DNA from: Toxonevra muliebris
Taxonomy: Eukaryota; Arthropoda; Insecta; Diptera; Pallopteridae
NCBI GenBank assembly: GCA_963691655.1
Contig: OY829328.1
Location: forward strand, 8,274,204 to 8,338,203
Length of the DNA: 64,000 nucleotides
Reading direction: 5' to 3'
This document shows positions 56,151-64,000 of the stretch, one piece after another. The number at the start of each line of letters is the position of its first letter. The first letter of the stretch is position 1. The notes beneath the pieces were generated by a model, which was not told where the DNA came from, did not search any database, and was given only the letters and a program-made list of their open reading frames with translations. The position numbers were made by a program, and so were the translations under genes.

Positions 56151-57084
56151 TAACATAGCTAAACAATTTGGACACGTTATTGGGGGGTAAGTCTTTCCAT
56201 GATGATTTGCCAAATAATGATGAATAAAAATTACATGACAGTTTGCCACGAGTCAAACGTGATCTGTCAATAAATCCTATTGAAAAAAAAAACCTACAAA
56301 TGAATGACTTCGTCAATTCGATGAAGATAACGAATGCTAAAAATAATATTACCTGTCTAGGCTAACACATTTTGTCGACATGAGTTTTAACTCTTACATT
56401 TTTCCTATATTTCGATATTTGTGGTTCTTTTTGTAAATTTACTATAAAACATATTAAAGAATTAGAAAATACACTCCTTTTTGTGAAGATTCTTGTAAAT
56501 TTGCTAATATTAATAAAAAAAATATGAAAAAGATCCATTTCTTGCGAGAAAAATTGGTATATGTTGGTTTTTAGGATCGCCATTTTTGAATCTGTTGTCC
56601 GATTTTGTATGCCATATTGAATCCGCCATATTGGACTTCTGAATTCCGGATATCTGATAACAGATTCGTAAAAATAAAATCCTCTATGCAATAATTTTTA
56701 TAGAAATACAGTCTTTAGAAAAGAGTGTGGTCCAAAGGGTTAACTTTGGATTCTAAAAGTGGAATAGAAATACTAAATTCACAGTCTTCTTTTTTTTTGA
56801 TTTCTAAAGTTAAGGTCAGGCACCAGTTTGGACTGACAAGAATAATAAAAACAAATCACGCCAATTTGGATTGAAAAAGATGGAGCGAGAGGAAAAAAAT
56901 TCAACCAAATGATGAAAAGTGAAAATAGAGAGTCAAAAGTTCGGAAAGTAAAAACGGTAGAGGCGGAAGTTGATCCTTCAAAAGCGCTAGTCTCCCGTTT
57001 AATGTAAGAGACATGGTCACGTCCTTCTTTGCTAAATATTTCGTAGCTCCTAAATTAAAAAATCTTTTTGAAAGAGAAAAAATA
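56151..57084. other. No gene recognised
   Basis: AT-rich. 56575-56650 has AATATGGCGGATTC-type repeats (CCATATTGAATCCGCCATAT) that form a small palindrome. Minus-strand frames at 56362-56691 and 56901-57122 were not recognised. Confidence 0.4.
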
Positions 57085-57128
57085 TTAAAGGCATGCTGAG
57101 CCCCCTCCACCAATTTCTGCATCCACTA
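57085..57128 (-). mobile_element. CACTAG MITE, diverged single end
   Basis: Minus strand AACTAGTGGATGCAGAAATT and then GGTGGAGGGGGCTC match the right end of the copy at 57324-57485. Confidence 0.4.
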
Positions 57129-57323
57129 GTTGTTTAAATCGCATTCATCATTTTACAAAAATTCAACTCAAAAGAAAGTTAAAAACTGAAATCTATTTTT
57201 GTTATATGTGTCAAGTTTATATTTAATAAAATTATACGCAATATAGTAACTACCACACAGGCATTCATCAATAGATAATTGAATTTCATTTAATTTACAA
57301 AGCTGACTAATATCTTATGTATG

Positions 57324-57485
57324 CACTAGCGGATCCAAGGGGGGAAAGGGGGAAATTGGGAATAAATGCCCCCATTAGCAAGGAAAATCTCATTTGATCG
57401 TTTATCATAAATCAAACAAAAATTTTAAAGGTAGGAAAGAATTTAAGCCCCCTCCCTCCTTAGGAAATCTCTGTATCCTCTAGTG
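57324..57485. mobile_element. CACTAG MITE, complete copy with exact 8-bp duplication
   Basis: 162 bp with left end CACTAGCGGATCCAAGG and right end (reverse complement) CACTAGAGGATACAGAGATT. The 8-bp duplication TATGTATG is identical on both sides (57316-57323 and 57486-57493). The inner sequence is G-rich on the left and C-rich on the right. An 8-bp duplication suggests hAT mobilisation, although the ends lack the usual CAG. Confidence 0.8.
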
Positions 57486-57516
57486 TATGTATGTCTATGA
57501 CGCTAATGTATATATA

Positions 57517-58240
57517 CAGTTGTGTTCATAATAATAGGAGTGCTTTCTTCAAAAAATTTCTACTCTTTCTATGCCGCAATAGACATAAAATATTTGTTTT
57601 AAAACCATTAACGCCTTGAACGAAGGTTACCGTTTGGTTATGTTGTTTACATAATTGAGTGGACTAATATTTTAGATAAAATATATATATTAATGTTAAA
57701 ATTTTAAAAGACGTTATGCTCCCTTTTACTGAATACCAAATACCAAAAAATACATCAGTAAACTGGCAAAATAGTGGTTTTGGGTTAAAAATATTCAGGT
57801 TATGGACTGGCCAGCACAGTAACTCGATCTGAACCTTATAGAAAACTTGGGGTGCGACATAAAAAATATCTCAACAATGCCAAACCGAGAAACCACTTTG
57901 GAGGATTGTGTAGTAAACCTGGCGTATTAAAGCACCAGCGGTGAAGCGGTCTAACAAAATAATGGGTAATTGAACAAAGTTATTATTATTATTAATTTAT
58001 ATAATATATTAATGTGTTTTGCAAGCAGTTTAATTTTTGTGAACAATCTGCATAAGAATTTGAAGTGCACTTTAATTTTTTTAAAAATCTATGTCGTATG
58101 TTAAGTTGTTGCTTTTTTGATTAAGTGGTCCGAAATTTAATGAGCTACGTTCCCTAAAATAAATTTCTTTTTAAAATCCAATATAATTTCGCATTTTTCT
58201 ATTTTGTGTGTTATCTCTCTTATTATTATGAACACAATTG
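57517..58240 (+). mobile_element. Tc1-like element, non-autonomous remnant with both ends
   Basis: Left end CAGTTGTGTTCATAATAATA (57517), right end reverse complement CAATTGTGTTCATAATAATA (ends 58240), each beside TA. The interior at 57790-57940 reads VMDWPAQ, LDLNLIENLGCDIKN and TTLEDCVVNLAY on the plus strand. This is the Tc1 C-terminal block with the SPDLNPIENLW-type third catalytic residue region. Total 724 bp, so half or more of the transposase is missing. Confidence 0.85.
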
Positions 58241-58496
58241 TATATGCAACTAACATATCTGTCGAGTACATTCAATATATCACATTGATTAATTAAATTT
58301 GAAGTTCTTATATTTACCGATTTCCTGCATTCCCGTCTTTGTTTTCACTCCCTTTCTTGTTAGTATGGAGAAAAACACGGAAACTTATGAGAATAAAAAG
58401 TCGAAAAGAAATAATTGAGTTCAAATTTCATTTCCGAAGTATTCGTTATATTTCCTATGTACAATTTGTATCGTCTTTATAAGTGAAATATGTAGA
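58241..58496. other. No gene recognised
   Basis: AT-rich spacer. Confidence 0.4.
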
Positions 58497-58630
58497 CACT
58501 AGCGGATCCAGAGATTTCTTACGAAGGGTGCATTTTAATTTTTATGTCCCCTTAAAACTTTTTTTTGATTCATGACCAATGATCAAAATGTATGAGACTT
58601 TCATTGGATCCCCCCTTGAATCCGCTAGTG
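58497..58630. mobile_element. CACTAG MITE, complete copy
   Basis: 134 bp; left CACTAGCGGATCCAGAGATT, right (reverse complement) CACTAGCGGATTCAAGGGGG. Flanks TATGTAGA and TGTATAGA match at six of eight positions. Confidence 0.75.
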
Positions 58631-59729
58631 TGTATAGATATAACTGCAAATGAGAGTATACATATGTATATCATATTTCTGGATGTATAGTATACTCAAC
58701 AGTGTCTATATCTAAGGCTTTTAACACGCACATATACAGACATATATGTATGTATAAATTTTCTGCTTTATATTTGTATATATGTTTTCCAAAAGCCATT
58801 TTCCATTTTCGTTAGCTTCAAAACTTTTAAATCAATTGACGTTTTTATCTTTGTGTCAGAGAGAAAAAGTTTTGCATTTGGTTTTTGTTTAGTGTCATTC
58901 TTTTTTATTTAGCAAGTTTAGTTTATTCCAAAAAACTTCAAAATTTATTAGAGCAAATATATTGTAAGTTTAGCAAAAATGAAAAATCCCACAAAAAAAA
59001 CGAAACAAAATAATATCCAATCTCATCTGAATTAGGAAATAAAAACTAAAGTATAAAGTAAAATATTGCCATAGTACTAATTTATTGAAAAGCGCCACAA
59101 ATGTAATATGAGTTTTCTAATAAAAATTCTGATCCAAAAAAATTTAGCAGAAAACCTTGAAAATTTAATATGTCATATGTGATGCCAAAAAAATGTGCTT
59201 CTCAATCAAATACACTAGCATCACTCATCATTTTCAGATAGCGAGTTGTAGTATTAGGACCTGCACTTTTCCTATTTTTTATTATTTTAGTGCTACTCAA
59301 GCATGTGAAAGCCAATACTGTAGTACTGAATTCGGTACTTCAACAATTTTCGTAATTTTACGATTTTCGAAAGTAGAAGCAATTTCATTTTGGAACATTT
59401 TATTTCAACCACTTATATCATAACACTACATAACTGCAATACTGTATTTTGGATCAAAGTTATCTTAAAAATTGTTGTCAATGGCAAATTTGAAGAAAAG
59501 AAACAACAAATTTAACTTATAATATACATAGTTGATTTTGCATTTGTTTTTACTTGTTTAAATGAAATATATTACATTAAGGGATGGATACCGTTCATGA
59601 CAATGAAAAATTAAATTTTTCTTATGTACACAATTCGCATTCTTAAAGTAAGTATTTAGAATACTTGAGTGTAAGGATATTTTCATACAGTTATTCCAAT
59701 AGCAAAAATATCGATGGCCTCAATACCAG
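58631..59729. other. No gene recognised
   Basis: AT-rich with no repeat or coding signal; the frame 59193-59423 is unrecognised and probably chance. Confidence 0.45.
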
Positions 59730-60147
59730 CTGATCTCCTTCCTATTAGTATATTGTCATCTCTATCCAAAGTCTGTGAGTCATTTCTGGACGATATTAGA
59801 ACACCATATGATAAGGGTCATGTGGCTTTATAATGCCTCTTTGATTTTTCTAAAGCATTTGATAGCGTTAGTCACTCTCAGCTTTGCAGAAAGTTGAAAC
59901 AATGCTTTGGTTTCTCAGACACTGCGGTTGTTGGAAAGCTATTTAGAAGGTAGATCTCAAAGAGTAAATATTATTAATGCTTACGATGTACAAGACAGTA
60001 AATAGAGGTGTGTTTCAAGGCTCTGTTCTTGTTTTTTTTTTTAAATATATTTTTAAATGATATTTTTGCTGTTTGTAGTGGTCATGTCTCCATGCATGCT
60101 TATGCTGATGACCTCCAGATATACTTATCTAGACCTATGGGTCTTGC
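59730..60147 (+). pseudogene. LINE reverse transcriptase scrap (Jockey/CR1/LOA-like)
   Basis: Blocks: LLPISILSSLSKVCESFLDD, LFDFSKAFDSVSHSQLCRKL (catalytic region), NRGV-like and GSVL near 60005, then FLNDIFAVCSGHVSMHAYAD followed by DLQIYLSRP, with the YADD box at about 60100-60111. Motifs are similar to the 4670-5800 LINE. It ends abruptly where the R1-like LINE begins, so the two are fused by insertion or rearrangement. Confidence 0.75.
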
Positions 60148-61500
60148 GCAGAAAGGTGCAGAGAGCCCACGCCAGAGCAACCCTCAAGGCCGCGATAAAC
60201 AATAGTAAAACCAGATGTTTCAGAGAGCTCCGTGATATTGCGGATCTGGATCCATGGGGCCAAGCATACAGAATGGTGATGGGGAAGTTCAGGGGACCAA
60301 GAGCACCCCAACCTACGTGCTGATGCAGCAAGTTGTGGTGACGCTATTTCCCCCACAAGAAGAACTGGAAGATATCGAGATGGATGGTATACTGCAGACT
60401 GCACCATGCGTTAAAAGTGACGAAGTCTTGTCAATTCTGCAACGAATAGACGACAGCAAAGCGACTGTGTTAGATGGAGTGCCAAATGTAGCCCTCAAGG
60501 CGGCAATGAAAGCCAGACCAGACGTTTTTGTGGAGCTATACAATGCGTGCTTAAAGGAAGGAGTTTTCCTGATTTGTGGAAAAACCAAAGATTGGTGCTG
60601 CTCCTAAAACCGGGAAAACTGCCAGAGCAACCATCATCATACCGTCCGCTATGTATGCTGGACACAACAGGCAAAATATTGGAGCGCATTATATGCGACA
60701 GGTTGCTGGAGTACATGGAGAGGCCAACAGGTCTATCTGACCGCCAGTTTGGTTTTCGCAAGGAGCGGTCTACAGTGGATGCGATCCACACTATTATGGA
60801 CATTGCACGGGAAGCAACGAGCGGCAGTCGATGGCAGAATGGCAGGAAAAAATACTGCGCAATTGTAACGCTGGATGTTAAAAACGCTTTTAACTCGGCG
60901 AACTGGAAGCAGATCATGCGAGCACTAGAGAGCTACGATGTGCCATAATACCTACGGCGTATTATCGGTAGCTACTTCAGCAACTGGCGACTCCCATATG
61001 ACACGGATGACGGGGTCAAGGAGTAGAAGGTTACAGGCGGCGTACCACAAGGCTCTGTACTGGAGCCAACACTATGGAACGCGATATACGACGGTGTTCT
61101 CAAGCTGGACCTCCCTGCAGGCACAACGCTAGTGGGATACGCAGATAATATCGCGTTGGTGGCAGTATCGAAGAGACTGGAAAATTTACAGTTAGTCTGC
61201 AATGATGGAATTTCCAGAGTGCGACGATGGTTAAACGCGGTGGAATTGTAGTTAGCAGCCCAAAAAAACAGAAGCCATGCTTTTGAGCACAAGAAAAAAA
61301 AAGAGAGCTGCTGAATATGATTGTGGGAGAGCACACCATAATATCTCAACCTCACATCCGATATTTGAGAATGCTCATAGATACTAGGATTTCTTTTACG
61401 GCGCACTAACGCACATAATGCCAAACGTTGGAGGGCCACGCGCGAGCAGAAGGCAGCTTTTGTCCACTGTGATGGACTCTGTAGTGTTATATGCAGTTGT
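60148..61500 (+). pseudogene. R1-like LINE reverse transcriptase relic
   Basis: Blocks in order: RRKVQRAHARATLKAAINNS and LDPWGQAYRMVMGKFRG (linker before the RT), DGVPNVALKAAMKARPD, PDLWKNQRLVLLLKPGKLPE, YRPLCMLDTTGKILERI, LSDRQFGFRKERSTVDAIHT, CAIVTLDVKNAFNSANW, GGVPQGSVLEPTLWN and GYADNIALV. The YADD box is YADN (61138-61149), losing a catalytic aspartate. Frameshifts near 60310 and 60570, stops at 60946 and about 61024 and 61249. Ends VMDSVVLYA near 61490. Endonuclease and C-terminal tail are missing. Confidence 0.85.
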
Positions 61501-62101
61501 ACACTTCAAAAATTTTGAATTTTGATAGAGTAAATTTTCATTTAATCAGAATCTAACATATCTAAAGACTGTTACATATTTATAGGGCATATTCCGAAAT
61601 GTATTACATGTAAGTGCATAGGGCGTATCTGGGTTAAATCTGTAGAAAAGTGGGAGCAACATAAAAACACAAAATTATAATGACAAATTATTAAGATTGT
61701 GTTGCACAGAAGAGATAATATGCAAATGTAGTAAGCTACTTTGAAGCAATATTAGACTCAACCGAAATACCAAATCTTCAAAATTTTCTATATACATATG
61801 TGCAATGTAAACATGTATGTATGTATGTATGTATGTATGTACTCAATAATGTCAAAATAATGAAAAATTAAAGAATTTATTAAATAGATAATGTTCTTAA
61901 AAACATTATGGGCATTACTTTTCTTTGGGCGCTTTTGGAATAAAATTTTTTTAACATTTTGCCCTTTTTATAGAAAAAAAACCTGACAACACTGTATTGA
62001 TGTAACAATCAACGTCATTAGCATAATTGTTCTGCTCACACTAGCGCAACCATTAAAATTCATCACATCTTTTTCGTCAATTCTTTTTGTGCTTGTGCAG
62101 G
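61501..62101. other. No gene; GTAT microsatellite inside
   Basis: AT-rich; a perfect GTAT run of about seven units at 61812-61841. Confidence 0.6.
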
Positions 62102-62241
62102 GGGGTTACTCTGTAGTTCGATTCGAAAGGCAGTTCTATTCGAATGCCAAATTCGATCTCAAAGGCACAAAATGAAATCTAGAGTCCCAATCGTTCGAAT
62201 TCGAGTAAATTTTCTTTCGAATCGAACCATAGAGTAACCCC
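62102..62241. mobile_element. Palindromic MITE, 140 bp
   Basis: Arms of 28 bp: left GGGGTTACTCTGTAGTTCGA with TTCGAAAG, right reverse complement GGGGTTACTCTATGGTTCGA with TTCGAAAG; two mismatches. The interior has further TTCGAAT units. No target duplication could be assigned. Confidence 0.7.
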
Positions 62242-62563
62242 ACAGATAGGTTCTTTTGTTCGTAAAAAAATATGATATAAATATTATTTATATGCTTTAA
62301 TTGTGTGCTTAAAATCAATACAAAATAAAAACAACCATTTTTTAAATAACAAAGTAAATTTGTTAAGAAAAAAGAAAACGATAAACGTTAAAATACGTCG
62401 CCTGAGAATTAGTTCTTTCTTTGAAAAGAAGCCGGCAGCTGTAGGTCGACTGCTTTGTTTGTGTTTATACCATAAAACTGCAATGCTCTCAATAACATTT
62501 ATTTAATGAGCGCAATCACAAACGCAATTTATTACAACCATAGAGTACATGAGACGATACTCA
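62242..62563. other. No gene recognised
   Basis: AT-rich spacer between two DNA elements; no coding or repeat signal. Confidence 0.45.
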
Positions 62564-63190
62564 GGGCCAGTTTTTCAGTGCGAGTTTAAACTCAGTTTAA
62601 ACTATGTTTGCTTTAACGTCTCAACTCAGCAATTACTTTTGGTATACGACAACACCGAGAAATGCGAATAATTATCGATATTTTTGATTATTTCTAACAG
62701 CTGATCATTTTTTTGTCGACAGAAAAAAGTTTAAATCTAGAATTAAAAAATAAATTTCAAAGAAAAAAATTTTAAAGGGAATTTTAATTTTAGCTCCGCT
62801 GAGATTTCTTTCTTGCTAGAAGTTGTAGAGAAGCACAAAAAAGAGTGCAAGCACACGGACAGGGTAAGTGCGGAAGAAAAGTCGAAGCATGGCACACTTT
62901 TTCGCACATGTCTCACCAGTTTGTTCGATTCCCTATATGCGGGCCAATAAGCTCCAGGACGCTATGCGCAGAAGACTTTGTAATACGAAATCGTTCATAA
63001 AAAGCTTTCTCTCCAAATATAAGAAAATGGTTCGGCCGCGATATTATTGTTTAAACGAAGTTTAAACGTCCAATATTGAGCGCTTAAACTGAGTTTAAAC
63101 TTCAATCAAAATTGACTAAAAAACTAGATGATGAGTTTAAACTTAGTTTAAACTAGAAACTGAGTTAAACTCGCACTGAAAAACTAGCCC
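62564..63190 (+). mobile_element. Harbinger-like element with TCA target duplication
   Basis: Ends GGGCCAGTTTTTCAGTGCGA and (reverse complement) GGGCTAGTTTTTCAGTGCGA, extending with AGTTTAAACT palindromic repeats on both sides. TCA flanks both ends (62561-62563 and 63191-63193). A 3-bp TNA-type duplication and a GGGC start fit PIF/Harbinger. The 627-bp interior encodes a Myb/SANT-like fragment rather than the DDE nuclease. Confidence 0.7.
62792..62950 (+). pseudogene. Myb/SANT-like DNA-binding fragment in the Harbinger-like element
   Basis: The frame without an ATG reads SSAEISFLLEVVEKHKKECK then HTDRVSAEEKSKHGTLF and ends at TAA 62948. The LLExVxKHKxxxExKxTDxVSxxEK pattern resembles the start of the zeste-type Myb/SANT-like domain; Harbinger elements usually encode a Myb-like protein beside the nuclease. 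GACAGGGTAAGT at about 62858 looks like a splice donor inside the frame. It is short and could be an exon or a relic; the identification is tentative. Confidence 0.4.
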
Positions 63191-63193
63191 TCA

Positions 63194-64000
63194 GAGGACC
63201 GACGTCATTTGTATTATTCCGATTCCCACACGTTCATATGAAAAAACTCGACGTCGGCTCAATTCTTAAATAAATGCATAATGTATCAATAAACACACTT
63301 AAAATCTATAAAAAATCTTTCTCCATTTCACATGCCAACCTTACCGAATGACGTATTCTACGTCAAAGCTTTTTGATAAAAGAGATTACCTCTGTTTAAA
63401 AAATTCGGTCAAATTTGTAGTACTTATATCTTCCTAAGTATTTTGTAAAAAGTTTCTATTTGTAAAATTTACTTTTTAGAAAGATAAACTTTTTTCAACT
63501 TAGTTCTGAAATTTGCATTTTGCAAACACTTCCGGCATGTCTTTTTATGTGTCCATAGTTTTGTTATATGTGAATTTGTGGTCTTGTGACTGTCGTAAAT
63601 TAGTTTTACATACAATGCACCACTAAAACTGAATACATATATAGTAAATATAAATATATCCTGTAAATTCAAACGTATAAGCAAATGTTTTAAGCTTGCC
63701 CACTAATCTGGTGTTGCCAAGGCTTCCTTTCCGCCCTTTGCGTTGTGAATGTTGAAGTTTTTTATTATAAATTGTACACAAACGCCAAAAATGTGCAGTT
63801 GTTGTTATTATGCGGTATCAACTTGTGTACTCAGTTAAACCGCATTGCTGCGGTATTCTACAATAACCAGGCCTCAATCTAGCTTTTGTTACCAATGTGG
63901 CCACTACCACATAAATGTTTGCAGCAGCCGTTGCATGAACGCATACACTCATACACACACTCACACACACACTTGTACATACATTCACATATACAAATTT
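63194..64000. other. No gene recognised; CA repeat at right edge
   Basis: AT-rich. CA/CT-rich simple sequence at 63940-63976. Confidence 0.5.

Noticed and set aside
60313..60917. Minus-strand frames of 91 and 140 codons
   Set aside because: Antisense of the R1-like reverse transcriptase.
62868..63065. 65-codon open frame in the Harbinger-like element
   Set aside because: It overlaps the more convincing Myb/SANT-like frame in another register and has no domain.
1..64000. CRISPR array, bacterial operon or riboswitch
   Set aside because: The sequence is eukaryotic (introns, LINEs, SINEs, microsatellites); no regularly spaced direct repeats with unique spacers were seen.

Overview
This window looks like a transposon-rich, AT-rich piece of a higher dipteran (fly) genome, probably a tephritid or a relative. 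The reasons are the mix of mariner, Tc1, piggyBac, hAT, Penelope and Jockey/I/R1-type relics, the CATA/GTAT microsatellites, fly-sized introns (55 and 74 bp), and one intact-looking host gene of the fly-enriched DUF1091 family. The species assignment is inference.

Host content is very low. The only convincing host gene is a three-exon (or more) DUF1091 gene on the minus strand at 45416-46024. It has conserved exon junctions, a stop codon and a poly(A) signal; its first exon or start is unresolved. Almost every other long open frame is a decayed transposable element (TE) fragment or a chance AT-rich frame.

Layout. 0-5 kb: a Tc1/mariner transposase fragment at the left edge, then mostly empty sequence. 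4.6-9.6 kb: a LINE reverse transcriptase relic, a 1.05 kb inverted-repeat element, a tRNA-derived SINE and a minus-strand Penelope-like element with GIY-YIG endonuclease and a hammerhead-like 3' motif. 10.2-13.1 kb: a composite repeat with two facing tRNA-like motifs, then a complete-ended 1,500 bp piggyBac relic flanked by TTAA. 15.8-18.1 kb: a full-length mariner pseudogene (three stops, no frameshift) and a TTAA-flanked non-autonomous element. 19.1-23.6 kb: a non-autonomous element with subterminal (A)GTACTT arrays, an RNase H-bearing LINE, a second SINE family and a degenerate 10-bp array. 27.7-30.2 kb: the same 10-bp array interrupted by a SINE, then an internally deleted mariner with perfect 25-bp ends. 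32.3-34.1 kb: a Tc1 relic split by a second copy of the GTACTT-array element. 36.9-45.3 kb: transposase and R1-like LINE scraps, an hAT element with an 8-bp target duplication, a Jockey-clade LINE, SINE-like units, and a second hAT copy beside the DUF1091 gene. 47.4-52.3 kb: a 1.43 kb element carrying about ten AATTCGGATCGAT-type motifs, a LINE split by a Tc1-like insertion, and an I-type LINE tail. 55.4-58.7 kb: a CACTAGCGGATCC MITE family, a further transposase relic and a Tc1-like element. 59.7-63.2 kb: two abutting LINE relics, a palindromic MITE and a Harbinger-like element with a Myb/SANT-like fragment.

The genes do not form a pathway. The structure is a stratified record of insertions: several nested events give relative ages, and many non-autonomous families have two or more copies here, so their ends can be defined from this window alone. 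The elements most likely to be undescribed are the AATTCGG-motif element, the GTACTT subterminal-array element, the three tRNA-derived SINE families, the CACTAG MITE family and the 10-bp CTCAGACTGC-like arrays. No database search was run, so novelty is unverified.
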